Below are positions 18,032 to 26,913 of a stretch of 64,000 nucleotides of DNA, piece after piece. Origin of the DNA: Gemmatimonadota bacterium. Its GTDB lineage: Bacteria; Gemmatimonadota; Gemmatimonadetes; Gemmatimonadales; Gemmatimonadaceae. The translations under genes were made by a program, and so were the position numbers. Numbering within the stretch: the stretch's first letter is position 1; each line of letters starts with the position of its first letter. Where the stretch lies: assembly GCA_028287305.1 (NCBI GenBank), contig JAQBPX010000038.1, positions 248,001 through 312,000 of the forward strand, in the 5' to 3' direction. The notes under the pieces were generated by a model. It had not been told where the DNA came from. It saw only the letters and a list, made by a program, of their open reading frames with translations, and ran no database searches.

Positions 18032-19024
18032 TCATCGCCGAAACGACAGGTCCCACACCTTCACGGTGCCGTCGCTCGAGCCCGTGACCAGCGTGGTGCC
18101 GCGACGGTCCAGCGCCATCGCCGAGATGCTGCCGAAGTGCGCGAGGAACGCGATGTTCAGTGTGTCGCCCTGCGTGCCGGCCATGTGCACCACGCCGCGC
18201 GCGTCGCCCGCCACCAGCAGGCGCCCGTCGCCGGCGAGCGCCATGGACGACATCGCCACGCGCACGGTGTCGCGCACGGTGCCGCGCGCCGAGGCGATGG
18301 AGACCTCTCGCACGCTCACGAGCGAGTCCAGTATCGCGCCTCGCTCCAGGTCCCAGAGGTAGGTGACGCCGCGAATGTGGGCGGAGCAGGCGAGGCGCCC
18401 GTCGTCGGAGAATGCCACGCGCGTCAGGCCGCCGGGGGCCCGCAACGCACGCATCGGAACGGAATCCACTTCCGACCAGAGCTGCAGCGGGCCGCCCGTG
18501 GCGAGGCGAGAGCCGGTAATCGCCGACGCGAGCACGACGACCGGCGCGCCCACCTTCCATCGCCGGATGAGGTGCCCCTTGCGTGCGTCGAACGCCGAGA
18601 GCCACTCGTCCTGCGTTCCGACCACGAGCGTGTCGCCCCCCGCGAATGCGACCGCCGTGGAATAGCTGGTGAGCGGAATGCGGCGCAGCAGCGCTCCCGT
18701 GACAGTCTCCATCACGCGCGCTTCGGCCTGCTCGCCGACGATCGCGACCAGGTGGCCATCGCGCGAGAAGGCGACGGCATAACTCTCTCCCTCGCCCGAC
18801 CGCATCGTGATCGCGCACTTGCGGGATGCGAGCGTGCAGAGCGAAACGCGCCCGTCGGTGCCCGCGATAGCGAGGGTGCCACCGTCGGGAGAGAAGGCGA
18901 CGTCGGTGACGGTGCCGCGATGCGACTGCAGCGTGTAGGAGTCCGGCACGCCCGAGGCGGGCAGCTGGGCGCCCAGTGTGTGCATCGCGAGGAGCGGCAG
19001 CAGGGCGAGGGCGCGCGCGATCAT
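18032..19024 (-). CDS. Secreted WD40-repeat protein
   Basis: 330 residues. The signal peptide MIARALALLPLLAMHTLGAQ is followed by about seven WD-type blades. The clearest are the first (HRGTVTDVAFSPDGGTLAIAGTDGRVSLCTL) and the last (HFGSISAMALDRRGTTLVTGSSDGTVKVWDL), with weaker blades between (VAFSRDGHLVAIVG, VAFSDDGRLACSAHIRG, YLWDLERG). A seven-bladed propeller in the periplasm is a protein-interaction platform. It overlaps the upstream gene by 4 nt (ATGA), so the two are made together. It converges on the degenerate beta-lactamase-fold gene, with a palindromic element between. Confidence 0.9.
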   Translation of the reverse strand: MIARALALLPLLAMHTLGAQLPASGVPDSYTLQSHRGTVTDVAFSPDGGTLAIAGTDGRVSLCTLASRKCAITMRSGEGESYAVAFSRDGHLVAIVGEQAEARVMETVTGALLRRIPLTSYSTAVAFAGGDTLVVGTQDEWLSAFDARKGHLIRRWKVGAPVVVLASAITGSRLATGGPLQLWSEVDSVPMRALRAPGGLTRVAFSDDGRLACSAHIRGVTYLWDLERGAILDSLVSVREVSIASARGTVRDTVRVAMSSMALAGDGRLLVAGDARGVVHMAGTQGDTLNIAFLAHFGSISAMALDRRGTTLVTGSSDGTVKVWDLSFRR

Positions 19025-19575
19025 GGCAGCTTCGAGCCCCCGGGAAGCTGCGCCACCGACTTGCCCGCCTTCACGAAGTCGAGGAACGGCCCCTCGCGCG
19101 AGGTGCCGAGACGGATGCCGTTGTCGAATTCATCGGTGAGGTTAAGGCGCACGCCCCCCGCGGGCTGCGCCATGAAGTTGGCGACCATGCGGCCGACCTC
19201 ATCGAGCGTGAACATCACCTGCCCGCTGTCGGTGGTGGCGTAGCCGCTGCGCTCGTCGCCGTTCGCGTCGAGCAGCAAGATCCCGGAGTAGTTGCCGCCG
19301 CGCGATCGCCGCTTGCCGAAGAGCGAGGGGTCGGGGAGCGGGGCGCCGATGAACACGCGGTCGTGGCCCTGACCGTCCACCACCACCAGCCCGCGCACCC
19401 GCAACACGGAGTCGGTGGACGCGACCCTCGGCCCGCTCGCGGCGGAGGCCGGCGTGGCGCGCAGCGGCGCGACGAGTGCGACGACTGTTGCCGCGAGTGC
19501 GAAGAGGGCGAGTCGCCGGTCGCGGCGCGCGCGATGCTCGAGCCGGTCGATGCGTGCTGCGCAGGAGGTGCACAT
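19021..19575 (-). CDS. Membrane-anchored protein with N-terminal CxxC, partner of the WD40 protein
   Basis: 184 residues. It starts MCTSCAARIDRLEHRARRDRR, a cytoplasmic CxxC and basic stretch, followed by one membrane helix (LALFALAATVVALVAPL) and an extracytoplasmic beta domain. That domain has a recurring 'LRVRGLVVVDGQGHDRVFIGAPLPDP' and 'SGILLLDANGDERSGYATTD' pattern, as in bacterial proteins that carry an 'lvv-d--G--r--lg' propeller-like or beta-helix unit. The family was not identified. The start overlaps nothing upstream; the stop overlaps the WD40 start by 4 nt. The CxxC could bind a metal or a thiol partner. Confidence 0.7.
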   Translation of the reverse strand: MCTSCAARIDRLEHRARRDRRLALFALAATVVALVAPLRATPASAASGPRVASTDSVLRVRGLVVVDGQGHDRVFIGAPLPDPSLFGKRRSRGGNYSGILLLDANGDERSGYATTDSGQVMFTLDEVGRMVANFMAQPAGGVRLNLTDEFDNGIRLGTSREGPFLDFVKAGKSVAQLPGGSKLP

Positions 19576-19660
19576 GAGTTACGCCCGTGGGTGGCTGGTC
19601 ACGGGTTGGACAGCGGGATCGCGCCGGGCGTTCGGGGGTGCGACAAAACCTTACGAGCGA

Positions 19661-19734
19661 ACGGCAGATCCCTCGCTTCGCTCAGGATGACTGCAGGGCG
19701 GTGACGGCAGATCCCTCGCTTCGCTCAGGATGAC
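19661..19734. repeat. Two direct copies of a 31-nt repeat, period 43
   Basis: A 31-nt sequence (core CAGATCCCTCGCTTCGCTC) occurs identically at 19661-19691 and 19704-19734. The second copy contains the stop codon of the aminotransferase gene (19725-19727), so its last residues are repeat-encoded. It is short, intergenic and non-coding in itself. Confidence 0.85.
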
Positions 19735-20918
19735 CCGAGGGCCTCCAGCGCCGCGTCCACCTCCGCCTCGGTGTTGTAGTAGTGCGGCGACAGGCGCAGC
19801 GCGCTATCGACCTGCTTCTCCCCGAAGTCGAGCAGCCCGTACCAGCGCAGGCTCGACACCACGTTGATCCCGCGCTTCGCCATGAGGGCCACGAGCTGCG
19901 TGGCGTCGCGACCGGCGAACGCGGCGGTCACGATCGCGCAGGGCTCCGAGCCACGGTCGAGCACGCGCACGCCGTCCATCGACAGCAGCCCCTCGCGCAG
20001 CCGGTTCGCAAGCGCGAAGGCGCGCCGGCCGGTCGCGTGAATTCCCTGCTCCGCTGCATACCGCGCAGCCGCGCCCAGGCCGAGCACCAGGGCGTACGGA
20101 AATTCCCAGTCCTCGAAGCGTCGCGCACCCTCCGCGATCGTGTATTCGTGCTGCGACGTCCAGCGCGCGCCGCGCATGTCCACGAAGAGCGGATGGTCGC
20201 CGCGCGCCAGCGCGCGATCCGATGCATACAGGAATCCCATGCCGCGCGGTCCGCGCAGGAACTTGCGCGCTGTCGCCGAGAGGTAGTCGCACCGCAGCCG
20301 GCTCACGTCGATGGGGAACTGTCCGACCACCTGGCACGCATCCACCAGGTATGGCACGCCGAGTTCCTCGCAGACCGCACCCACGCCCTCGGCGTCCTGC
20401 ACCAGCCCCGAGTTCGTGGGCACCCACGACACGTGCACCAGCCGGCAGCGGGGATCACTCGCGAGCGTGCGCACCGACTCCGGATCCACGCCACCCTCCG
20501 GCAGGTCCTCGGCGTGCCGGATCACCACGCCGAGCCGCTTGGCGAGCGCGAGGTAGGTGATCTGGTACGAGGTATAGTCGCAGCGCGTGGTGACGATCAC
20601 GTCACCCGGCTCGAAGTCGAACGCGCTGAGCGCCTGGATGAAGCCCGCCGTCGCGTTGGCCACGAGCGCCACGTTGTGCGGCTGCGCGTTGATGAGGGCG
20701 GCGACGTCGCCGTAGGCCTGCGCCACCTCCGACTGCTTCGCATCGGCTGCCTCGTAGCCCCCGATCTCCGCCTCGAGCTGGAGGTGCGCGGTCATGGTGT
20801 CGAGCACCACGCCCGGCATCAGCGCGGCGCCCGCGTTGTTGAGGTGGTTGCGATGCGCGGTGCCGGGCGTGTCGGCGCGCCAGCGCGCGAGCTGCGCCTC
20901 GCCTGCGGGATTGCTCAT
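19725..20918 (-). CDS. Class V aminotransferase-like PLP enzyme
   Basis: 397 residues with the fold-type I layout of NifS/isopenicillin-N-epimerase relatives. NHLNNAGAALMP is the substrate-end motif. VANATAGFIQAL marks the phosphate loop, VDACQVVG places the ring-contacting aspartate at D193, and SATARKFLRGPRGMGFLYAS contains the Schiff-base lysine K219. The C-terminal small domain ends LRLSPHYYNTEAEVDAAL. It may act as an epimerase, lyase or desulfurase; the substrate is not deducible. The ATG at 20918 lies 2 bp after the DinB stop, so translation is coupled. The C-terminal serines and stop lie in a dispersed repeat, so the original end may have been altered. Confidence 0.92.
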   Translation of the reverse strand: MSNPAGEAQLARWRADTPGTAHRNHLNNAGAALMPGVVLDTMTAHLQLEAEIGGYEAADAKQSEVAQAYGDVAALINAQPHNVALVANATAGFIQALSAFDFEPGDVIVTTRCDYTSYQITYLALAKRLGVVIRHAEDLPEGGVDPESVRTLASDPRCRLVHVSWVPTNSGLVQDAEGVGAVCEELGVPYLVDACQVVGQFPIDVSRLRCDYLSATARKFLRGPRGMGFLYASDRALARGDHPLFVDMRGARWTSQHEYTIAEGARRFEDWEFPYALVLGLGAAARYAAEQGIHATGRRAFALANRLREGLLSMDGVRVLDRGSEPCAIVTAAFAGRDATQLVALMAKRGINVVSSLRWYGLLDFGEKQVDSALRLSPHYYNTEAEVDAALEALGSS

Positions 20919-20920
20919 GC

Positions 20921-21481
20921 TCAATACAACCTTCCCGGGAGCAGGCATGGAAGGTCGAGGGGGCGACCGAGCAGCTCGCGGCGCGCGAGCAGCTGCGCCA
21001 GGTGGCGCTCGGAATGGTCGGCGTAGAGCTCGAGCAGGTTGCGCATCGTCACGGGTCCGTGCTCGGCGTGCTCCACGTAGGCGTCGCTCCACTGGTGCGG
21101 CGCGAGTCGCGCGAACACGGAGAGGCTGTGTCGTCGTAGCGCCTCGAACAGCACGAACGCCTCGCGCACGTCGGTGTCGGAGGAGTCCTGGTAGTCGAAC
21201 ATGGCCGCCCAGCGTTCCTGGTCGTATCCGGGCACAGCAATTCCCGGCGACGTGAATGCCAGGCGAATGCGGGTGGCGCCCATCAGCTCGGAATCGACGA
21301 CGTGCATGATGAGCTCATTCACCGACCACTTCCCGGGAATCGGTCGCGCGGCTCGCTCTGCAGGCGTGAGGCCGATGGTGGCGAGTCGGAGTCGCGCCGG
21401 CCCCGCCTCGAAGGCGTGGAGCAGCTCGGTGGTGTCGAGCGCTGCGTAGGTGTCGGGGAATGAAGAGGTGAGGCCACGCAC
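20921..21481 (-). CDS. DinB family putative metal-dependent hydrolase (copy 1)
   Basis: 186 residues from GTG 21481, chosen for GGAG 7 nt upstream. It is a four-helix DinB-like protein: GPARLRLATIGLTPAERAARPIPGKWSVNELIMHVVDSELMGATRIRLA, then LFEALRRHSLSVFARLAPHQW, then NLLELYADHSERHLAQLLARRELL. The histidines in HVVDSE and DHSERHLAQL match the family's metal triad. Members of this YfiT/BstA-type family act as thiol transferases or hydrolases. It is directly upstream of, and coupled to, the class V aminotransferase. Confidence 0.9.
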   Translation of the reverse strand: MRGLTSSFPDTYAALDTTELLHAFEAGPARLRLATIGLTPAERAARPIPGKWSVNELIMHVVDSELMGATRIRLAFTSPGIAVPGYDQERWAAMFDYQDSSDTDVREAFVLFEALRRHSLSVFARLAPHQWSDAYVEHAEHGPVTMRNLLELYADHSERHLAQLLARRELLGRPLDLPCLLPGRLY

Positions 21482-21580
21482 GGTGTTGCTCCGATGGGGA
21501 TTACTCAATCTCGGCGCCCGCGGCTGATGGGGCCAACGGCGTGTCGGCATGCTCGGCATGTGGAAGCCTCATGCCCCCTC

Positions 21581-21741
21581 GCACACTGAAAACTGCCTCA
21601 ACTGCAACTGCCTTGAGCCACGGGTTTCACGGGCGCCTGCTACGCAGGCGCGACACTGCGCGCAGGGGCCAGTGTCAGCCGCGCAGCGGCTCAGTGCAAC
21701 CCGTGGCTCAAGGCTCTTGCTGTTTGGTTGTTTCAGTGCGC
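21581..21741. repeat. 161-bp nested palindromic element (CACGGATT family, copy 2)
   Basis: The arms start GCACACTGAAA at 21581 and end TTTCAGTGCGC at 21741. Each arm contains CTTGAGCCACGGGTT followed by its own perfect hairpin: GCGCCTGC-TAC-GCAGGCGC (21633-21651) and AGCCGC-GCA-GCGGCT (21677-21691). Architecture and core match the element at 17818-18026. It lies between the LysR stop and the DinB start, both on the minus strand. Confidence 0.8.
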
Positions 21742-21754
21742 ACGCTTTCGCTGC

Positions 21755-22696
21755 CTACCCCTTCGCCAGCCGCAGCCTGCGGCGCTCCGGGCCTGCGAGC
21801 GTCTGCCGCGAGAGGAGCGTGAGGAAGTCACCGATGTAGGGCGGCGCGGGGGCTGTGCCGGCAATGGTCGCGGCGGTCCAGGTGCGCCAGAAGCCCTTGG
21901 CGGTGAGTGGCCGCGCCACCAGCGTGCGCGCGCCGAGGTAGGGCGCCACCGCCCAGCGCGCGAGCACGCTCACGCCAAGGTCCGCCTTCACCATCTCGAT
22001 GATGGCCTCGGTGAGCTGCACGCGCGACACGCGGCGCGGCTCCACCCCACTGGGGCGCACCACGTCGCGCAGCACGCTGCTCTCCGACTGCGAGCTGTAG
22101 AGGATCAGGTGCTCGCCGGCAAAGTCGGCGGCCGTCACGCTCTTGCGCGCGGCAAGCGGGTGCGTGGGCGCCATGATGACCACCATCTCGTCGTCGAAGA
22201 GCGGGGTGCTGTCGATGCGCGACCCATGCCTCGCACCCTGCACGATCGCGATGTCGAGCGACCCCTCCTCCAGCGCACCGATCGGGTCACCAGTGGCCTC
22301 GGGCACGATGCGAACTTCGACGTCGGGCCAGCTCTTCCGGAACTCGCAGACGATCGACGGCAGCCAGTGATAGGCGGTGTAGCACTCGGTGGCGATGCGA
22401 ACCAGGCCGGCGCCCGCGTACGCCCCCGTGCTGAGGTCACGCTCCGCTGTCTCGATCTCGGCCAGCACGCGGCGCGCGGTGGCGAGCATTCGCTCCCCGG
22501 TGGCGGTGGGCACCATCCGTCGCGTGGTGCGCACGAACAGCGGCGTCTCGAGGCGCAGCTCGAGGTCGGCCAGCTGGTGGCTGAGCGCCGACTGCGTGAG
22601 GTTGAGCACGCGCGCCGCGCCGGTCACGGTACCCAGGTCGGCGATGGCCGACATCAACCTGAAGTGGCGAATCTCGAGCTGTAGCGCGATCGGCAT
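21755..22696 (-). CDS. LysR family transcriptional regulator, MetR-like (copy 1)
   Basis: 313 residues. The N-terminal winged helix-turn-helix is LEIRHFRLMSAIADLGTVTGAARVLNLTQSALSHQLADLELRL. The linker helix follows, then the type-2 periplasmic-binding-like effector domain from ~95 (VRIATECYTAYHWLPSIVCEF...VRIVPEATGDPIGALEEGSLDIAIVQG). The opening and the 'TECYT-YHWLP' effector segment resemble MetR, the methionine-pathway activator, but no met gene is near, so the role is open. GGAG lies 5 nt before the ATG. A dyad GCTCAT-N16-ATGAGC (22717-22744) just upstream could be an autoregulatory site. Confidence 0.92.
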   Translation of the reverse strand: MPIALQLEIRHFRLMSAIADLGTVTGAARVLNLTQSALSHQLADLELRLETPLFVRTTRRMVPTATGERMLATARRVLAEIETAERDLSTGAYAGAGLVRIATECYTAYHWLPSIVCEFRKSWPDVEVRIVPEATGDPIGALEEGSLDIAIVQGARHGSRIDSTPLFDDEMVVIMAPTHPLAARKSVTAADFAGEHLILYSSQSESSVLRDVVRPSGVEPRRVSRVQLTEAIIEMVKADLGVSVLARWAVAPYLGARTLVARPLTAKGFWRTWTAATIAGTAPAPPYIGDFLTLLSRQTLAGPERRRLRLAKG

Positions 22697-22768
22697 CCGG
22701 GCTCCCCATGTGCGAGGCTCATAGCATAGTCATGCCCCATGAGCACCACAACTACCCTGACGGAACCC

Positions 22769-24397
22769 TTACCGGCGCGTGATCGCCCACGTCATGCCGG
22801 AAACGCTCGCGCCCAGCCGCACGGTGATGGGCGTGGTGCGCGCCGCGAGACCCGTGTACCCGGTGTACCCGGCGAGCCCCACGTAGATCTCCACCGGCTT
22901 GCCGCCGGAGAGGTCGAGCACCTGCTTGCTGTCGTCGCACTTGAAGAGGCCACCGGTGGAAATGCACGGGACGTCGGCCCCCCAGTTGTGCCACACGTTG
23001 AGCACGTCGTCGTTCGTGAGCGTCGCGCTGCCGCCGCGATCGTCGAGCGACGCGGCGAGCGTCCACGTGAGCAGCGCCGACTCGGGGCTCCAGTCGCTCC
23101 CGAGGAGCGATCGCATCACGCCCGTCATCCCCGGCCGCGTGACGCTGGATTGTGTGAGCCCGAACCCGCCGTCCAGGCTCGCGCGCGCCACGCTTCGCCG
23201 CGCTAGTGTGTACGACGCGCCATTCCGGCGCGCGCGCTGTACCTGGTCGCGCAGGAAGCTCTCGCCATTCGAGTAGCCACTCTCGATGTCGCCGGCACCC
23301 GTGCGCGCCCACGAGGAATACGACGCCAGCCATGGATCGGGCGAGGTGAGCCCCGCCTCCATGTCGAGGTTCGCATCGAGTGCGACGCCGGCAGCGCGTC
23401 GCAGTGCATCGTACGCGGCGAGGTCGGCGCCTCCCTCCACGGCCCAGCGCTGCGAATACTGGAGTGGCACCGGCGCGCCCTGCTCGAGCGACACCTGTCC
23501 CTGGAACAGGTGCGCGGTCTCGTGCGCGAGCAGGTAGTACGACACCTGCTCGTTCGGCTGGTGCCCCATCGTGAGTGACACGAATCCACCCACGCGCCCC
23601 GGCGCGAGCGTGAAGGGGTACGCCGCTCCCGACAGGCCGCTGAAGGTGGCGTTCAGCATCACGAGGTACTGGCCGGCCCCGGCACTCGACACGGGCACCA
23701 CCGGGGAAAGCTCATCCTCGAACACCGGCAGCGCGTCGCGCACGAGGCGCTCGGCTGCACGCGTCCACGCGGCGCGCACCTCGTCGGAATACGTGTCGGC
23801 CCCTACGTCGTTGATCGCGAGCACCAGGGGACCCGTCACGCTGAACACCTTCAGTCCGTATACCACGGTTCCATCGCCGCGCATCAGGAAGTGATCGCCC
23901 ACCTTCCATGGCGTGGACTGGCACGAGAAGTCGGTGCCCGTGTGCGTGCACTCGCCAGCGGCCGATCGTGACGAGAGCATGCGCGGTGACGGCGCGGCCT
24001 CGAGGGGGTGCACGTCCGAGCCCGGCCGGCTGCCACCGAGGGGCAACACCGAGCGAGACGCAACCGACGCACCCGTTGCATCGGCATCCACGAGCGTGAT
24101 GCTGAAGCCCGTTTCCGGCCTTGCCGTGCCCGCGCGCGTGGCGGCAAGGACGCGTGTGTCCAGGAACCCCAGCGACCAGGTGCCCACCCCTGCGGGCAGC
24201 ACGATGCAGGGCGACTCACCCGCGGGCAGCTGCTGCACCTGCCCGGCGACCTGGCTTGCCGCCGTCACGCTCGAGCAGGTCCTGGCTGCGGGCTTCGCGG
24301 AGGTCGGCGCGGAAGCGTCATGCCCACACGCGGCCTGCATTTCGATCAGCAGGAATGCGGCGAGCGCCAGCACGTGCCGTCGGAGTGAAGTCGTCAT
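22769..24397 (-). CDS. Lipoprotein with a HETAH metallopeptidase-like domain
   Basis: 542 residues. The leader MTTSLRRHVLALAAFLLIEMQAAC ends in a lipobox cysteine (C24). The central domain carries YLLAHETAHLFQGQ (H292, E293, H296) and, 25 residues later, WAVEGGADLAAYDALR with E321. This is the HExxH...E layout of gluzincin or peptidase-MA-like zinc proteases. The N-terminal ~200 residues and the C-terminal ~100 (VEIYVGLAGYTGYTGLAARTTPITVRLG, beta-rich) are unassigned. It lies 69 bp downstream of ADOP permease 2 in the same direction, so it may be co-transcribed. It is probably a cell-envelope protease; the substrate is unknown. Confidence 0.82.
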   Translation of the reverse strand: MTTSLRRHVLALAAFLLIEMQAACGHDASAPTSAKPAARTCSSVTAASQVAGQVQQLPAGESPCIVLPAGVGTWSLGFLDTRVLAATRAGTARPETGFSITLVDADATGASVASRSVLPLGGSRPGSDVHPLEAAPSPRMLSSRSAAGECTHTGTDFSCQSTPWKVGDHFLMRGDGTVVYGLKVFSVTGPLVLAINDVGADTYSDEVRAAWTRAAERLVRDALPVFEDELSPVVPVSSAGAGQYLVMLNATFSGLSGAAYPFTLAPGRVGGFVSLTMGHQPNEQVSYYLLAHETAHLFQGQVSLEQGAPVPLQYSQRWAVEGGADLAAYDALRRAAGVALDANLDMEAGLTSPDPWLASYSSWARTGAGDIESGYSNGESFLRDQVQRARRNGASYTLARRSVARASLDGGFGLTQSSVTRPGMTGVMRSLLGSDWSPESALLTWTLAASLDDRGGSATLTNDDVLNVWHNWGADVPCISTGGLFKCDDSKQVLDLSGGKPVEIYVGLAGYTGYTGLAARTTPITVRLGASVSGMTWAITRR

Positions 24398-24466
24398 GTC
24401 CCAGGGTGCGCGCGAGTGGGCGTTCAGGTTCCCCGTGACAAACCTCGGCAGCCGCACGCCGGGTCA

Positions 24467-26896
24467 CTACTCCGCCTGGAGCGACTCCCTGGGATCGATA
24501 CGCGTTGCCCGCAGCGCGGGGATGAACGCGGTCGCGGTCGCCGTGGCGACCATCAGCAGCGCGACGCCGCCGAACAGCCAAGCATTGTAGAGGTCGTCCT
24601 CCCACGCCATGGCCGACAGCAGGAAGACGCCGTACTTCGTCGCGAGCAGGCCCAGCGCAACTCCGGCGAGCGCGACGACGGCGCTCTCGCGCAGCACCGA
24701 GTGCAGGATGTCGTTGCGACCCGCGCCGAGCGCGATGCGCACGCCGAGCTCGCGTCGTCGCTCGGCGACCGAGTGCGCCACCACGCCGTAGATGCCGAAG
24801 GCGGCGAGCCCCACGCCCATGGCGGCGAAGACGCTGAACATCCACCCGATGAAGCGGCGCTGCTCGCGGCTGTTGGTGAGGCCGAGCTCGTCGTCCATCG
24901 TTCTGGCGAAGAAAGGCTGCACCTGCGCGGCGCCAAATCCACCCGTGAGCGCCCGACGCGCACCACTCGGGATCTTCGCAGCCAGGCCTTTCGTCCGAAC
25001 GAGGTACGTGAGGTATGCACCCCAGCGACGCCCCATCGGGAGTGTGTCATGAGCGGAAGGCAGGTAGAAAATGGAGCCGAGGGACTTGGTGTCATGCCAC
25101 CCAATTCCCATCAGGCGATCATTGTGGAACCCCTGAGGCTCGCCTACCACGCCAACCACTCTCGCGTACGGCAGCACAACCTCAGGCGCCCCGAGCTTGA
25201 GCTGTTGCCCGATGGGACTGGAGTTGGGCCAAAGCGTGTGCGCCGTGAGCTGATCCACGATCACGAGTGGCTCGTCTGCGTAGGACGCAGGAAAGTCGCT
25301 ACCCTGAAGTATCGGCAATCCGAAAGTGGGGAAATAGCGAGGCGACACGACCATCGCGCTGAACATCGGGGCTGGGTACCCGTGAGCACCGGAGCCATCG
25401 GTGTAGGTGAGCTGCTTCTTCGCGACGCCGCGGCGATCGTTGATCGCGACGTCCTCGACGCCCTCCAGTGAGCGAAGGCGAGCCGCGATCTCCTCGAAAA
25501 GCGCTCCGGTCATGAGAACGGGGCGTGGACCGTGAGTCGTGTCGACGCGCACACCCAGCATGCCCGTCACCAGCGGGGCCGGATCGAACCCGTATGAATC
25601 GATGTTGGTCTTGAGGGCGGAACGCACCATGACGAAGGCGCCGCTGAGCAGCGCGAGGGCGAGCGCAATTTCGGCTGCCACGAGGATGCTGTACTGGCGA
25701 CGGTTGCCGCGCGTCGCGCCGGTGCCGTGGCCTCGCTTGATCATCTCGGCGGGGTCGAGGCGCGAGACGTGGATGGCGGGCGCGACGCCGATGAGCAGCA
25801 CGCAGGTGAGCGTCGCGCCGAGGGCGGCGGCCATTACGCGCCAGCTCCAACGGGGCTCGACCACGTACTCACCGACCGCCTCGGGAATGGAAGTGCGCAG
25901 TGCCTGACCGCCCCAGTAGGACAGCACAAGCCCGAGCGCGAGCCCGGCGAGCGCAAGCAACAGGCTCTCCGACACGAGGAGCGTGACGAGTCGCGCCCGG
26001 GTGGCGCCGACGGCGGATCGCAGCGCGAGCTCGCGGCGTCGCCCGATGCCGCGCGCGAGTTGAATGTTCGCGAGGTTCGCGCACGCCACGAGCAGCACGG
26101 CGAATACGGAGAAGATCATCGCCTTGTGGAATCCCTTGAGCTGGAACTCGGGATCGATGGCCTGCTTGAGGCGGTAGGCCACGTCCTTCACCGGCTCGTC
26201 CACCTCGTGCGCGATGATGGCGGAGACTTGTGCGAGTTCCTTCTCCGCTTGCGCGCGCGTGGTCCCGCTCCGCAAGCGGACGAGTTGGCGCCCTCGCCCA
26301 GGCGATGGCTGGAGCAGCCAAGCGCCGGTATTTTCCCTGGGAAAGGAGGAAAAGCGGCCCACGAGGCCCACGACCATGTAGGGCTTGCCCTCTACCTCGA
26401 GCGTCTGGCCGAGCGAGTGCTTCGGGTCGCCGTAAAGCTCGTGCGCCAGTGACTCTGTGAGTACCATCACCGGGGCGTGGCTCGAGTCGTCGGCCACGGT
26501 GAAAGTGCGGCCGGCAATTGGGCGAATACCGACGAGGTCGAAGTAGTTCTGGTTCACGAGGAGAATTGGCGCCTCGCGCGATATGTGCTCCCGCTCAAGC
26601 AATACGTTGTAGGACGATCCCTGCGTCTGCGTGATCCCCTCGAGGGTGGTGAGCCCTCTCCGCAGCAGCTGCTCGCGCTCGTGCGAATTGAGCCGGGAGT
26701 GCATGTCGCCATACAGCCCGATGAAGTACAGCTGCGACGGATCCCGCATGTCCACGCGCGGATGGATGAGCGCGTCGAGCACGCTGTACATCGTGGTGTT
26801 GAGCGCGATGGCCAGCCCCAGCGACAGCACCACGACGGCAGCGTAGGCGCGCTGCCGGCGAAGAGATCGAAACGCGCCGCGGAGGGAATCGAGCAT
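24467..26896 (-). CDS. MacB/FtsX-type ABC permease without ATPase, ADOP family (copy 2)
   Basis: 809 residues, closely similar to copy 1. It begins MLDSLRGAFRSLRRQRAYAAVVVLSLGLAIALNTTMYSVLDALIHP, has FtsX domain 1 with MIFSVFAVLLVACANLANIQLARGIGRRRELALRSAVGATRARLV, and FtsX domain 2 with GIYGVVAHSVAERRRELGVRIALGAGRNDILHSVLRESAVVALAG. The tail is 'IPALRATRIDPRESLQAE'. The ATG at 26896 lies 17 bp after the shared dyad operator; further upstream the frame has no membrane character. No ATPase gene is nearby. The HETAH lipoprotein gene follows. The shared operator and near-identical domain ends indicate that copies 1 and 2 arose by duplication with their promoters. Confidence 0.92.
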   Translation of the reverse strand: MLDSLRGAFRSLRRQRAYAAVVVLSLGLAIALNTTMYSVLDALIHPRVDMRDPSQLYFIGLYGDMHSRLNSHEREQLLRRGLTTLEGITQTQGSSYNVLLEREHISREAPILLVNQNYFDLVGIRPIAGRTFTVADDSSHAPVMVLTESLAHELYGDPKHSLGQTLEVEGKPYMVVGLVGRFSSFPRENTGAWLLQPSPGRGRQLVRLRSGTTRAQAEKELAQVSAIIAHEVDEPVKDVAYRLKQAIDPEFQLKGFHKAMIFSVFAVLLVACANLANIQLARGIGRRRELALRSAVGATRARLVTLLVSESLLLALAGLALGLVLSYWGGQALRTSIPEAVGEYVVEPRWSWRVMAAALGATLTCVLLIGVAPAIHVSRLDPAEMIKRGHGTGATRGNRRQYSILVAAEIALALALLSGAFVMVRSALKTNIDSYGFDPAPLVTGMLGVRVDTTHGPRPVLMTGALFEEIAARLRSLEGVEDVAINDRRGVAKKQLTYTDGSGAHGYPAPMFSAMVVSPRYFPTFGLPILQGSDFPASYADEPLVIVDQLTAHTLWPNSSPIGQQLKLGAPEVVLPYARVVGVVGEPQGFHNDRLMGIGWHDTKSLGSIFYLPSAHDTLPMGRRWGAYLTYLVRTKGLAAKIPSGARRALTGGFGAAQVQPFFARTMDDELGLTNSREQRRFIGWMFSVFAAMGVGLAAFGIYGVVAHSVAERRRELGVRIALGAGRNDILHSVLRESAVVALAGVALGLLATKYGVFLLSAMAWEDDLYNAWLFGGVALLMVATATATAFIPALRATRIDPRESLQAE

Positions 26897-26913
26897 GCCG
26901 GTGCGAGAGGGAG

